Assembly: GCA_009911175.1 (NCBI GenBank)
Contig: QXWX01000058.1
Location: 1-47,093 of the forward strand
Source of the DNA: Lachnospiraceae bacterium
Lineage (GTDB): Bacteria > Bacillota_A > Clostridia > Lachnospirales > Lachnospiraceae
Direction of reading: 5' to 3'
Length of the DNA: 47,093 nt
Position numbers and translations under genes: made by a program
Notes under the pieces: generated by a model
Database searches by the model: none
Seen by the model: the letters and a program-made list of their open reading frames with translations, nothing else
What the model was told of the DNA's origin: nothing
In this document: in pieces, positions 7,979-16,696 of the stretch
Position numbering within the stretch: position 1 is the stretch's first letter
How the letters are laid out: each line of letters begins with the position of its first letter

Positions 7979-8310
7979 TTCAATGTATTTACAGGTAAAC
8001 TGATAATTAGACTCTTGCAGGCTTGTAAACATGAGTTACTATTTTTTTCCGATATTCAGCGTTTAGAAGATTATCACCAAGTCGAACACGTGAATGAAAT
8101 TAAGAGAAAGGCATATGAGACCTTTTGGCTTCTTAAGCACTTAACAACAATTTCTTACAGATGGAAAACTTTTTAGATACGTTATTCTATTATCTAAAGT
8201 TTAGAAAATGTGATGCGCAGTCAATGGAACTTATGCTATTAGCATTTAAGGCCGGACAGTTAGTATCATTATGACTCGTATATTTTTTAGGAAGGGAGGT
8301 CTTTCAGACC
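7979..8310 (+). other. A+T-rich gap with possible degenerate coding remnant
   Basis: No intact gene is supported in these 332 bases. A reading frame open from 7979 without a convincing start ends with LLKHLTTISYRWKTF and a stop at about 8179. A 37-codon frame from ATG 8161 to 8274 (MENFLDTLFYYLK, ending KAGQLVSL) overlaps it in another frame and has no clear ribosome binding site. Together they look like one short gene broken by a frameshift, or chance frames. A TCCGATAT motif at 8048 resembles a sigma-D -10 box, but the nearest TAAA (8026) is 18 bases away, longer than the usual 15. The region probably also holds the promoter of the pilZ pair. Confidence 0.3.
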
Positions 8311-8916
8311 ATGATTTTAAAGGACTGCAGTACATGTATGGTTTACGATACGTCCGGCGAGCTTCTGGTGAAGGCCAGAGTCATGAGCGTGGAAGAGCGG
8401 ATCACGCTCCATTTTGAGGATGACAGCAAGCTCGGTCCCGATACGGACAAATTGGAGATTGACTTTTTTGACAGCCAGATGGGCTGCATCAAGACATATA
8501 GCAGCCTGGTCGTCCATAAAAATACGGATCCATGGGTGCTGGAGCCGTGGATGGCACAGTGCGAGATCCTGGAGGTCCGCGAGACGATCCAGCGGCAGAA
8601 GGATCTGCGGGTGAAGCTGGAGAAGGAGCTGGAATTTACGTCTACCGTACACGGACATTTTATGGGGACCATACATAATATCAGCGTGGGAGGCATTATG
8701 CTCTATACAGAGATGCCGCTGACTGTGGACGAGGAGATCGAGTTCCGCTACTGTTTCCTGAAAAGGGAATACGAGGTCAAGGCAGTCATCCTGCGGGAAC
8801 AGGAAATGATCAAAAAGCGGCATGTCTATGGCTGCCAGTTTATTGATCTGACGAAAAGCGCGGAGAGAGATATCCGCCAGTTTGTATTCAAGCAGCAGTT
8901 AAAGAGGATCTGGTAG
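8311..8916 (+). CDS. PilZ domain protein (c-di-GMP receptor candidate) 1
   Basis: 201 aa, with GGGAGGT before the ATG. Residues 1-90 form a YcgR-like N-terminal domain and residues 95-201 a PilZ domain. The second c-di-GMP motif is clear as N123-I-S125-V-G-G128. The first motif reads R95-Q-K-D-L-R100, so the first Arg of the usual RxxxR is replaced by Gln; ligand binding may be weaker or lost. YcgR-type proteins act as flagellar brakes or couple c-di-GMP to motility. A second PilZ gene follows 29 bases downstream, and chemotaxis genes lie beyond. Confidence 0.85.
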   Translation: MILKDCSTCMVYDTSGELLVKARVMSVEERITLHFEDDSKLGPDTDKLEIDFFDSQMGCIKTYSSLVVHKNTDPWVLEPWMAQCEILEVRETIQRQKDLRVKLEKELEFTSTVHGHFMGTIHNISVGGIMLYTEMPLTVDEEIEFRYCFLKREYEVKAVILREQEMIKKRHVYGCQFIDLTKSAERDIRQFVFKQQLKRIW

Positions 8917-8945
8917 GCCGGCCAGCCAATTAGGAGGAATTACCC

Positions 8946-9659
8946 ATGATATCAATCACTTCACTACAGGATGCAGAAAATGGCACGCTGTTTCATATGG
9001 ACTGTAGTTTTTTATCCCCTGTCCGGTACGTGTGTGAAAGTCCGGACACTGTCTGCCTTATTTTTTCCGAAAAGCCGGAGAACCTGCCGGATCGGGTCTT
9101 TTTAATGCCGGACGGCAGGCAGTATGATTACAGGGCGTTTATCTATACGCTCTCGGAAGGCGCGGAGACCTGCCGTCTGCGGGACGGTATGCCGGATCAG
9201 GCAATCCCCCCTGAAACAGGAGCGAATGAAGCCGGATCCGGTATCCAGACAATGATCCAGGCAGACGCCGAACATGATTATTATATCGTCCGGGGCGTGA
9301 CCGACGACATCCAGGAGGTTCGGAAGAACTTCCGTGTGTATGTCTCTTTCCGTACGTCCGTTTATTTTGACAACGATCCGAAGGAGGCCATGGTCACCAT
9401 CAAGGATATCGGCTGCGGAGGCTTTCTGTTCGTCTCCGACAAAAAATATCAACCGGGGGATACCCTGTCCGTAGTCCTTTTTGATTCCAGGAATCCGCTG
9501 CTGGTGAAGGCCCGGATCCGGAAGCTCCGTCCTGTCCGAAAAGAAGGCCGGCGCGGGTACGGATGCGAATATATTGACCTGAATCCGCAGGCTGAGGCGC
9601 GGATCCGCAATTACGTTTTCCACACGGAGGTTCTGCAGGTGAAGGCAAAGGAGTCCTGA
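8946..9659 (+). CDS. PilZ domain protein (c-di-GMP receptor candidate) 2
   Basis: 237 aa, preceded by AGGAGG at 8931. PilZ motifs are R126-K-N-F-R130 (intact RxxxR) and D154-I-G-C-G-G159, where the usual Ser of D/NxSxxG is Gly. Its defects are the reverse of those in the preceding paralogue, which keeps the second motif and lacks the first Arg. The N-terminal 115 residues are a YcgR-like domain. It is co-transcribed with the upstream pilZ gene. It ends just before a repeat and a bidirectional terminator shared with the convergent flagellar pair. Confidence 0.85.
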   Translation: MISITSLQDAENGTLFHMDCSFLSPVRYVCESPDTVCLIFSEKPENLPDRVFLMPDGRQYDYRAFIYTLSEGAETCRLRDGMPDQAIPPETGANEAGSGIQTMIQADAEHDYYIVRGVTDDIQEVRKNFRVYVSFRTSVYFDNDPKEAMVTIKDIGCGGFLFVSDKKYQPGDTLSVVLFDSRNPLLVKARIRKLRPVRKEGRRGYGCEYIDLNPQAEARIRNYVFHTEVLQVKAKES

Positions 9660-9703
9660 TACAGAAAACCTGCCGCCGGCAGCCTTTCCGTATATGATGG
9701 TAT
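9658..9703. repeat. Palindromic repeat D, copy 1
   Basis: About 46 bp, from TACAGAAAAC through CTGCCGCCGGCAG to CTTTCCG and GATGGTATT. It matches 16377-16423 in the same orientation and 16697-16742 inverted. The core CTGCCG-CGGCAG forms a hairpin; read on the - strand it is followed by a short T run, so it may act as a weak terminator there. Confidence 0.65.
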
Positions 9704-9754
9704 TCAGAGCCGGTTCGGCTCTCCTTTGGAGACAGCCGCAGCCAGCCCATATAC

Positions 9755-9801
9755 AAAAAAGAAGAGGAGATCTCCCGTCAGGAGCCCCCCTCTTCTTTTT
9801 T
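9755..9801. terminator. Bidirectional intrinsic terminator
   Basis: AAAAAAGAAGAGG (9755-9767) pairs with CCTCTTCTTTTTT (9789-9801). T runs on both sides allow it to end transcription of the pilZ pair (+) and of the FlhB-like gene (-). The right arm lies inside the 3' end of the FlhB-like coding region. Confidence 0.8.
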
Positions 9802-10164
9802 CGCATCCTTTTTCGCGCCCTTTTCTCCGCTTTCTTCCCCGTCTTCCTTCTTCACCTCGTTCACTTCCACGGTGGCCTCTCCCGCAGCGGAATGCTTCGG
9901 AGTATATTTTAAAAAGTAAGTATAGATATCAACAATCGCCTGGTACAGCTCCTCCGGGATTGCCGTCCCCAGATCCAGCTGCGTCAGCACTGTTGCCAGC
10001 GAATTGTCCTCGTAAACAGGCACGCCGTTCTCATTGGCCACCTCCACGATCTTCTCCGCCATATAGCCCAGCCCGGACGCCACGATAACGGGCGCAATGT
10101 CCCTGTTCTCGTCATACCGCAGCGCGACTGCTTTTTTATTCCTGATATCGTCATATTGTGACAT
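9778..10164 (-). CDS. Stand-alone FlhB C-terminal-like protein (EscU/YscU/HrcU/FlhX type)
   Basis: 128 aa from ATG 10164, with GGAG 11 bases upstream. Residues about 8-95 match the cytoplasmic C-terminal domain of FlhB, the flagellar export switch (KKAVALRYDENRD, AEKIVEVANENGVPV, IPEELYQAI). There are no membrane helices, and the autocleavage NPTH motif is replaced by RNKK, so it cannot self-cleave like FlhB. The last 30 residues are Lys/Glu-rich. It overlaps the upstream FliK-like gene by 14 bases, which suggests translational coupling. Stand-alone FlhB-C proteins are thought to bind the export apparatus or substitute for the FlhB domain. The family call is strong; the role is inferred. Confidence 0.8.
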   Translation of the reverse strand: MSQYDDIRNKKAVALRYDENRDIAPVIVASGLGYMAEKIVEVANENGVPVYEDNSLATVLTQLDLGTAIPEELYQAIVDIYTYFLKYTPKHSAAGEATVEVNEVKKEDGEESGEKGAKKDAKKEEGGS

Positions 10165-11569
10165 TGACCGCATTTCTCCTTTCAAATATCTTCGGGAACG
10201 CAGCAGATACCTTGATCGGAACCTGGCCCTGCTCCACGCCAAGATACTCGACCTCCAGGTGATTCTTGCTCATGATCTTACGGATATTGTCACGGATGTC
10301 GCCCTCATGTCCTGCCAGCTCTTCCGGATAATGAATCAGCATATCCATCTTCCCATTCTCATAATACATCATCATGTCAAAAAAGCCAACATCTTTTAAG
10401 TCAAATTTGATCAATAATTTAATTCCGCGCTCCTTGGAGCCCGGATTGCCCGACTCCTCGTCCGGATCCACCCAGATCTCCGAATACATCGGCACCCCGT
10501 TCAGGATCACCGGGAGCATCACATGCATGACCGGCATATACACGCTCTCATTGATCAGCATGCTCCGCATCATATTCACGAAGTCCTCTTTATTCTCCAG
10601 TCCCGCCTCTCCTCTCACACCGGCCTGCATGATATTGAGAAGCTTATCGGTCCAGTCCATCTTGCCCGCGGCCTTGTCATAATCCACATTCAGCAGCATA
10701 TCCTTAAACTGAGCGCCCGTCATCCCCTGAAAATGCTTCTGGAAGGACGGAAAATCCATCAGCCTCTGGAATGCCTGCGCCACCTTGTCCACGTTTCCGT
10801 TTTCCAGCCGGGAGGTATTGAGGGCAAGCAGGCTGATCAGATCCCGGATCTTCCCCAGATCCTTTGTCTGAGAAATATAGCTGCCAAGGTAAGGAATGAT
10901 CTGCCCCTTCAGAAGCTGCACATTGGCCTGGCTCCCCTCCATACTGTAGGGTCGCAGCCTGGACGCAAGCTGGTGAAGCTCCTGGCGGTTGTTCCGGAAC
11001 ATCCGGCCCTCAATCTGCTCCAGAAGATCCTGGATCGTCTGCTGCAAGTGCTTACCGGAGGACATATCGTTGTATCTCCGGAGCATATCCAGAATCCCTG
11101 CTTTCAGCTCCACGGAATTGGTATCATTCATGATCTGGCGCAGTACATCAAATAAAGGACCCTGCAGCCGGTTCGCCCCTGCCATGGCGTCCTTTAAAAA
11201 TCCGTTCAGCTCATCCGGGTTCATCTGCAGCATCTGGAACAGTGCCTGAATATCCGCTGCCGTCCCCTTGCCGATCCCGGATTCCACCATATTCGCCATC
11301 CCGCCGAACAGCATCCGGGTCATAACCTCCTGGAGGTTGGGCAGTTCCCTTAAAGACTGGACAAAATTCCCAAAATTGGATTCGTAGGAAATTCCCTTCC
11401 CCTGCTGGCCGTCCGCGTCGGTCCGGCCGTCGGCCCTGACCACCCGTCCCGGGTCCACCTGATTTTTGATGCTTAAGTCCTGTGTCTGCTGGGTCGGAGT
11501 CTGCTTATTATTGACCGCATTATTGTCATATCCCACAACAGGAGTCGTTACTTTTAAAATATTTGACAT
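10151..11569 (-). CDS. FliK-like flagellar hook-length control protein candidate
   Basis: 472 aa from ATG 11569 (AGGTG upstream); the longer frame start is not preceded by a ribosome binding site. There is no signal peptide. The middle is helical, with repeated Gln- and Leu-rich stretches. The C-terminal 110 residues (IKLLIKFDLKDVGFFDMMMY, then IRKIMSKNHLEVEYLGV) follow the strand-helix pattern of FliK C-terminal domains, which act with the FlhB C-terminal domain to switch export specificity. The neighbouring gene, an FlhB-C-like protein overlapping by 14 bases, supports this. Sequence resemblance is weak, so FliK-like is inference. The pair points against the surrounding + strand motility genes. 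Confidence 0.55.
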   Translation of the reverse strand: MSNILKVTTPVVGYDNNAVNNKQTPTQQTQDLSIKNQVDPGRVVRADGRTDADGQQGKGISYESNFGNFVQSLRELPNLQEVMTRMLFGGMANMVESGIGKGTAADIQALFQMLQMNPDELNGFLKDAMAGANRLQGPLFDVLRQIMNDTNSVELKAGILDMLRRYNDMSSGKHLQQTIQDLLEQIEGRMFRNNRQELHQLASRLRPYSMEGSQANVQLLKGQIIPYLGSYISQTKDLGKIRDLISLLALNTSRLENGNVDKVAQAFQRLMDFPSFQKHFQGMTGAQFKDMLLNVDYDKAAGKMDWTDKLLNIMQAGVRGEAGLENKEDFVNMMRSMLINESVYMPVMHVMLPVILNGVPMYSEIWVDPDEESGNPGSKERGIKLLIKFDLKDVGFFDMMMYYENGKMDMLIHYPEELAGHEGDIRDNIRKIMSKNHLEVEYLGVEQGQVPIKVSAAFPKIFERRNAVNVTI

Positions 11570-11690
11570 TTTTTCACCTGCTTTGCAATTTACTCTTATC
11601 GTTTCCCGCAAGTCTGACGATATATATTAATAAATGTAATTTTTGTAGTTTAAAACATCACATTATATTAGATAAGGCGGTACTAAGATT

Positions 11691-13811
11691 ATGGATAACA
11701 TGCTTGAAATGTATCTCTATGAGACAAACACTCTTATGGAACAACTGGACGAACTCTTGATAGAAGCAGAGAAGAATTCGGATTTCACGACGAATGACGT
11801 CAATGAGATTTTCCGTATCATGCACACAATTAAAGGCTCATCTGCCATGATGGAATTCTCCACGTTGATGGAGATCGCCCACCATATAGAAGATCTTTTC
11901 TTCTATATTCGAGAAAACGGAATGGATTCCCTGGATGAATCACACAAGAATGACTTGTTCAATCTGATGTTCCAGTCAACGGATGCTCTTCGCGGCGAAG
12001 TTGAAAAAATCGAAAACGATGAGCCCCTTAGCACTAATATCGACTCAATCATTAAAAGTATTAATAGTTTTTTGGAAAAAATCAGTTCTTCCGGTGAGAA
12101 GTCTTCTGAGGACACGCCTGCGGAAACAGCGTCCGCTCCCACTGCGCCGCCCGCAGATAAAGAGGCTATTGCCGCGATCAACCAGGAACTGGCAGGATGC
12201 CCAGACAGCAAGCTTCCTTATTTTATAAAGATCCACTTCGAAGAGGGCTCCGGTATGGAGAATCTTCGTGCCTTTATGATCATCACCGCCCTGAAGGAGA
12301 TCGACATGCAGTTCGAATATTATCCTTCCGATGTGGAGACCAACAGCGACACGGCGGAGTCCATCATAGACAACGGCTTCTTTGTAGCGCTTTCCTCTCA
12401 GGAGGATGTGGACAGCGCGGTCGGGATCCTGAAGGAGCAGAACAGCATCCAGGCCTATGAGGTCATTGAAAATGTGCATGCGAAGGCGGAAGCGCCCAAG
12501 CAGGAAGCGCCGGCGCCGGCAGTTCAGAAGAGCGCTGAAGCCGCTCCGGCTCCGGCAGCCGCAGAGAGTGCGCAGAAGAGCGCTCCGGCTCCGGTCACCG
12601 CTTCTACGCACAGCGCTCCGGTGAAGCAGAGTCTCATCAGCGTCAATCTTTCCAAGCTTGACAGTCTGGTAGCTGTTGTGGGTGAGATCGTGATCACGGA
12701 ATCCATGGTCACTTCTTCTCCGGATCTGCAGAACCTGAAGTTGGATAACTTTATGAAGTCCGCGCGCCAGCTGCGGAAGCTAACCGACGACCTGCAGGAT
12801 ATCGCGATGTCTCTTCGAATGGTTCCGGTATCCGGTACCTTCCAGAAGATGAACCGTGTTGTCCGGGATATGAAGAAGAAGCTGAACAGGGACGTAAGGC
12901 TTACTCTGGTAGGCGAGAACACCGAAGTTGACAAGACCATCGTGGACAGCATCAGTGACCCGATCATGCATATTGTCCGCAACTCCGTGGACCATGGTAT
13001 TGAGGAGACGCGGGAAGAGCGTATCGCGGCAGGCAAGGATCCCCAGGGCGAGGTCATCCTGGCTGCCAGCCATACCGGAAGCGAGGTCATCATTACCATT
13101 ACCGATGATGGGCGGGGCATGGATACAGAGAAGATCCTGGCAAAGGCGGAGCGCAACGGCATTCTGACCAAGCCTGCCAGCGAGTACTCCAAGAAGGAGA
13201 TCCTTTCCCTTCTGATGCTCCCCGGTTTTTCCACCAACGAGGAAGTGACCGAGTTCTCCGGGCGAGGCGTCGGCATGGACGTTGTAAAGAAAAATGTAGA
13301 ATCCGTAGGAGGCACCATTTCCATTTCCAGTGAATTTGGACAGGGAAGCGTCACTACATTGAAGATTCCTCTTACTATGGCGATTACGGACGGTATGGAG
13401 ATCTCCGTCGGGAAGTCTCTGTTTACGATTCCGATCGCAAATATCCGCCAGTCCCTCAAGATCCAGAGAGATGAAGTCATACTTGACGCGGGCGGCAATG
13501 AGATTGTAAAATGTCTGGGTGAATTTTATCCGATCATCCGTGTACATGAGTTATATAATATTGAAACGGAAAAGACCAATATTGAAGACGGTATCCTGAT
13601 CTGGGTAGAGTCCGCTGATAAGTCCTTCTGCCTGTTTGTGGATGAACTGCTCGGCGAGCAGCAGGTCGTTGTAAAGCCGCTTCCTTCCTATTTGAACAGT
13701 TTCAATATCAAGAACTCAGGAATCGGCGGCTGTACGCTTCTCGGCGACGGCAATATCAGTCTGATCCTGGATATTGGTAACTTATACGCAGCATATCATA
13801 CTCAATATTAA
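11691..13811 (+). CDS. cheA: Chemotaxis histidine kinase CheA
   Basis: 706 aa. The HPt domain carries the phosphorylated His at H45 (IMHTIKGSSAMME). A P2-like region follows, then an Ala/Pro-rich linker (about 265-305), a dimerisation domain (ISVNLSKLDSLVAVVGE), an HATPase_c domain (HIVRNSVDHGIE, DDGRGMD, GRGVGMDVV) and a C-terminal CheW-like domain. It phosphorylates CheY and CheB in response to receptors. The ribosome binding site is weak (AAGGCGG). cheW and cheR follow within 30 bases, so the three form one operon. CheY and receptors are not in this window. Confidence 0.97.
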   Translation: MDNMLEMYLYETNTLMEQLDELLIEAEKNSDFTTNDVNEIFRIMHTIKGSSAMMEFSTLMEIAHHIEDLFFYIRENGMDSLDESHKNDLFNLMFQSTDALRGEVEKIENDEPLSTNIDSIIKSINSFLEKISSSGEKSSEDTPAETASAPTAPPADKEAIAAINQELAGCPDSKLPYFIKIHFEEGSGMENLRAFMIITALKEIDMQFEYYPSDVETNSDTAESIIDNGFFVALSSQEDVDSAVGILKEQNSIQAYEVIENVHAKAEAPKQEAPAPAVQKSAEAAPAPAAAESAQKSAPAPVTASTHSAPVKQSLISVNLSKLDSLVAVVGEIVITESMVTSSPDLQNLKLDNFMKSARQLRKLTDDLQDIAMSLRMVPVSGTFQKMNRVVRDMKKKLNRDVRLTLVGENTEVDKTIVDSISDPIMHIVRNSVDHGIEETREERIAAGKDPQGEVILAASHTGSEVIITITDDGRGMDTEKILAKAERNGILTKPASEYSKKEILSLLMLPGFSTNEEVTEFSGRGVGMDVVKKNVESVGGTISISSEFGQGSVTTLKIPLTMAITDGMEISVGKSLFTIPIANIRQSLKIQRDEVILDAGGNEIVKCLGEFYPIIRVHELYNIETEKTNIEDGILIWVESADKSFCLFVDELLGEQQVVVKPLPSYLNSFNIKNSGIGGCTLLGDGNISLILDIGNLYAAYHTQY

Positions 13812-13837
13812 ACTATAGGAACCGGAGGAATAATTTT

Positions 13838-14314
13838 ATGTCAGCAGATACACATAAGAACACGGAGGTCGGCATTTCTGAGAATGAGGCTCCTGTTTCC
13901 ACAGAAAGATTTTTAACATTTACTTGTGACGGATTGAATATCGGTGTCAGTACAAATTACGTGATCGAGATCATCACGGATCATTCCATCACCATGCTTC
14001 CTCTTGTCCCGGATTATCTGAAGGGCATCATCAGCATGAGAGGTGAGATCATCCCGATCATTGATATCCGTCTCCGTATGGGAAAGCTTCCTATTGAATA
14101 TACCAGCACAACCTGTATCATCATCCTGGATATCAATGATGTGAAGATCGGCATCCTGGTAGATGCCGTTCAGCAGGTGATGGATGTAGACCAAAGCTTG
14201 ATCTCTCCTGTCCCGGTGGAAAACCAGCAGGAGCTGATCCGGGGCATGGTTTCCTCAGGAAATAATTCCGTGATCCTTTTCCTGGATTGCGAAAAACTGA
14301 TCCAGGCATATTAA
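13838..14314 (+). CDS. cheW: Chemotaxis coupling protein CheW
   Basis: 158 aa, with CGGAGG upstream. It is a single CheW domain: the strand pattern FLTFTCDGLNIGVSTNYV, then LPLVPDYLKGIISMRGEIIPIIDIR, is characteristic and includes the RGEIIPIIDIR core. It links receptors to CheA. The gene lies 26 bases after cheA and 18 bases before cheR. Confidence 0.96.
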   Translation: MSADTHKNTEVGISENEAPVSTERFLTFTCDGLNIGVSTNYVIEIITDHSITMLPLVPDYLKGIISMRGEIIPIIDIRLRMGKLPIEYTSTTCIIILDINDVKIGILVDAVQQVMDVDQSLISPVPVENQQELIRGMVSSGNNSVILFLDCEKLIQAY

Positions 14315-14332
14315 AAAAAAGGAGCAAGAAAC

Positions 14333-15145
14333 ATGTTAACGATAAATGACAAGGAATTCCAGCGTCTTGTAAAGTTTGTACATCAAAATTATGGGATTGA
14401 TCTGTCGAAGAAACGGCAGCTCATCACCGGACGCCTTTCCAACACGATCGTCGGTATGGGATTCAACTCGTTCGAAGATTACGTAGAGTACCTGATCAAT
14501 AATGGCAAGCCGGAAGACCGGGAGCTGATGCTGAATAAGCTCACGACCAACTATACTTATTTTATGCGTGAAGAGGCGCATTTTAAACTGTTCTCAGAGA
14601 CCATCCTTCCTTATCTGGAGCAGACAAAGAAGGATAAAGTACTCAGCATATGGAGCGCCGGCTGTTCCTCAGGCGAGGAGCCTTATACGATCTCCATCAT
14701 CCTGAAGGAGTATTTTGCAAATAAGCCCGGATGGGATACAAGGGTACTCGCCACGGATATTTCTCAGAATGTACTGCGCAGCGCGGTAAACGCGGTCTAT
14801 GACGAGGATTCGCTCAAGGAGTTATCCCCGGCCTGGAAGAAGAAGTATTTCCGTCCCGGAGACGCTCCCGGCACGTACCATGTTACGCAGGATCTGCGAA
14901 ACAATGTCATCTTCCGGACGTTTAACCTGATGGATCCGATCAAATTCCGCTTGAAATTCGACGTTATCTTCTGCCGAAATGTGATGATCTATTTTGACCA
15001 GGAGACGAAGGAAGCGCTTGTCAAAAGATTTTTCGACGCAACCAATGACGGCGGTTATCTTCTGATCGGGCATTCGGAAGGGCTGAACAAGGCCACAACG
15101 CCTTATAAGTATCTCAAGCCTGCGACTTATCGGAAGGTAAAATAA
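14333..15145 (+). CDS. cheR: Chemotaxis receptor methyltransferase CheR
   Basis: 270 aa, with AAGGAGC upstream. An N-terminal helical domain is followed by the SAM-binding core: IWSAGCSSGEEPYT is the family glycine loop, and NLMDPIKFRLKFDVIFCRNVMIYFD is the NhMIYFD region typical of CheR. It methylates glutamates of chemoreceptors and is opposed by CheB. It is the last gene before a clear terminator. Confidence 0.96.
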   Translation: MLTINDKEFQRLVKFVHQNYGIDLSKKRQLITGRLSNTIVGMGFNSFEDYVEYLINNGKPEDRELMLNKLTTNYTYFMREEAHFKLFSETILPYLEQTKKDKVLSIWSAGCSSGEEPYTISIILKEYFANKPGWDTRVLATDISQNVLRSAVNAVYDEDSLKELSPAWKKKYFRPGDAPGTYHVTQDLRNNVIFRTFNLMDPIKFRLKFDVIFCRNVMIYFDQETKEALVKRFFDATNDGGYLLIGHSEGLNKATTPYKYLKPATYRKVK

Positions 15146-15156
15146 AAAGTATGACG

Positions 15157-15189
15157 AGCTGCTTTTGAGAATTCAGAAGCAGCTTTTTT
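15157..15189 (+). terminator. Intrinsic terminator after cheR
   Basis: AGCTGCTT (15157-15164) pairs with AAGCAGCT (15177-15184), followed by a run of T. It separates cheA-cheW-cheR from cheB. Confidence 0.85.
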
Positions 15190-15218
15190 AAAAAACTCTA
15201 ACACTTTACAATATTATG

Positions 15219-15227
15219 TGATAAAAT
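15219..15227 (+). promoter_or_regulatory. Possible extended -10 promoter for cheB
   Basis: TGATAAAAT has the TGn extension before a -10 like TAAAAT, 57 bases before the cheB start and after the cheR terminator. No good -35 box is seen at 17 bases, so this is tentative. Confidence 0.3.
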
Positions 15228-15283
15228 AAATTTATGATGTTTGGCCAGGAAGTATTTTGGCCGCAAGAAAGGGATGATATTTT

Positions 15284-16345
15284 ATGAATAATTCGATCAA
15301 AGTGCTGGTTGTGGACGATTCGTCTCTGTTCCGGCAGATGATCATACAGCATCTTTCCACCCAGCCCGGCATAGAAGTCGTAGGCTATGCGATTAACGCA
15401 TTTGACGCAGGCCAGAAGATCCCCCGGCTGAAACCGGATGTGCTGACTCTGGATGTGGAGATGCCCGGACTCAATGGAATTGAATTTCTCAAGCAGCTCC
15501 TTCCGAAAAATCCGATCCCGGTCATTCTCGTATCTTCTTTAAATTTGAGTGTATTTGACGCGCTGTCCGCAGGCGCCGTGGATTTTGTCCGCAAGCCGGA
15601 TATGAGCGCAAAAAATTCAAAGGATACATTTTTTACCGGCCTGACGCTGAAGGTACGCGCGGCGTCCAAGGCAAAGGTACGCGTGGCTGCCCGGCAGAAT
15701 ACCGGCAGTGCCGTGACCGCGCAAAATGTCGCGGCGAAGCCCATGCCCTTTCCACCTATCCCGCGGAATGTCCTGGACTCCACCATCATCGGCCTGGGTG
15801 CTTCCACCGGGGGAACGGAAGCCACGCTTGCCGTGCTGCAGAAGCTTCCGGCAAATATTCCCGGCATCGTGATCACGCAGCATATGCCGGAGGGATTTAC
15901 GGACATGTACGCGCAGCGTTTGAACCGGATCTGCAGTATGGAGGTCCGTGAAGCGAAGAACGGCGATGTCATCCGTCCCGGACTGGCTCTCATCGCTCCC
16001 GGAGCAAAGCAGATGGAAGTTGTCAGAGCGGGAAATAACTACATTGTACAGTGCCACCCCGGACCCAAGGTCAGCGGACATTGTCCGTCTGTAAATGTCC
16101 TCTTTAACTCCATTGCCAAGAATGTCGCCATAAAAAAAGTCGGCATCATCATGACCGGTATGGGCAGCGACGGAGCGGAGGGACTGCTGCAGATGCGCCA
16201 GAAGGGCGCGTTTACGATCGGACAGGACAAGGAATCCTGTGTGGTATACGGAATGCCGATGGTGGCTTACAATATCGGTGCGGTATGTACGCAGGCTTCC
16301 TGCGACAATATCCCTTCCGTTCTTTTGAATCATCTGAAAGGCTGA
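15284..16345 (+). CDS. cheB: Chemotaxis methylesterase/deamidase CheB
   Basis: 353 aa. The receiver domain has D11-D12 and the phospho-acceptor D57 (LTLDVEMPG). A linker of about 40 residues leads to the methylesterase domain with the Ser (GLGASTGGTEA), His (ITQHMPEGF) and Asp (MTGMGSDGAEG) catalytic triad. It removes methyl groups from receptors after phosphorylation by CheA. It is separated from cheR by a terminator, so it likely has its own promoter. Confidence 0.97.
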   Translation: MNNSIKVLVVDDSSLFRQMIIQHLSTQPGIEVVGYAINAFDAGQKIPRLKPDVLTLDVEMPGLNGIEFLKQLLPKNPIPVILVSSLNLSVFDALSAGAVDFVRKPDMSAKNSKDTFFTGLTLKVRAASKAKVRVAARQNTGSAVTAQNVAAKPMPFPPIPRNVLDSTIIGLGASTGGTEATLAVLQKLPANIPGIVITQHMPEGFTDMYAQRLNRICSMEVREAKNGDVIRPGLALIAPGAKQMEVVRAGNNYIVQCHPGPKVSGHCPSVNVLFNSIAKNVAIKKVGIIMTGMGSDGAEGLLQMRQKGAFTIGQDKESCVVYGMPMVAYNIGAVCTQASCDNIPSVLLNHLKG

Positions 16346-16376
16346 CGGAATCATTTCCATCTGTACGGCTGTAAGT

Positions 16377-16423
16377 CATATACAGAAAACTGCCGACGGC
16401 AGCCTTTCCGCATACGATGGTAT
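16377..16423. repeat. Palindromic repeat D, copy 2
   Basis: It matches 9658-9703: CATATACAGAAAACTGCC, then GACGGCAGCCTTTCCG, then ATACGATGGTATT. The inner CTGCCG-CGGCAG palindrome is retained. It pairs as an inverted repeat with copy 3 at 16697-16742. Confidence 0.65.
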
Positions 16424-16450
16424 TTGGGTATTCTTCAAATATGAAAATTA

Positions 16451-16647
16451 TCCAACTGTACGGTTGGATGCTCTAAAGAGCCTCCAACCTACTCATCCAT
16501 TCGCAAAAACCGTGCTTACGCACTCTAACGTCTGCTAACGCAGCCGCTTTTTTGCTCATTTATGAGTAGGTTGCTAATCCAAAATCTCAGTTTTATTGCA
16601 ATAAATTGCATAAAACTGAGATTTCGGATTGCAACCGTACAGTTGGA
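16451..16647. repeat. Structured intergenic repeat, copy B
   Basis: Homologue of 2582-2780 with terminal inverted repeats CCAACTGTACGGTTG and CAACCGTACAGTTGG. Internal stems are GCTC/GAGC, CAACCTACTCAT with ATGAGTAGGTTG, and a long hairpin near 16582-16622 (AATCTCAGTTTTA with TAAAACTGAGATT). Each stem differs in sequence from copy A but still pairs. Conserved unpaired blocks match copy A. Confidence 0.75.
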
Positions 16648-16660
16648 AAATTATGATCAT

Positions 16661-16694
16661 AAAAACAGATGCGCTTCCAGCGCATCTGTTTTTT
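16661..16694. terminator. Intrinsic terminator downstream of cheB and repeat B
   Basis: AAAAACAGATGCGCT and AGCGCATCTGTTTTT form a 15-bp stem with a 3-base loop and T runs on both sides. It is the first clear terminator after cheB. Confidence 0.85.
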
Positions 16695-16696
16695 AC

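Noticed and set aside
11600..11625. A - strand AACGATAA like a sigma-D -10 box before the FliK-like gene
   Set aside because: No TAAA-like -35 is found at about 15 bases, so the match is too weak to call a promoter.
12524..13498. A 324-codon frame antisense to cheA
   Set aside because: It mirrors the conserved CheA kinase region and shows no independent family signal.
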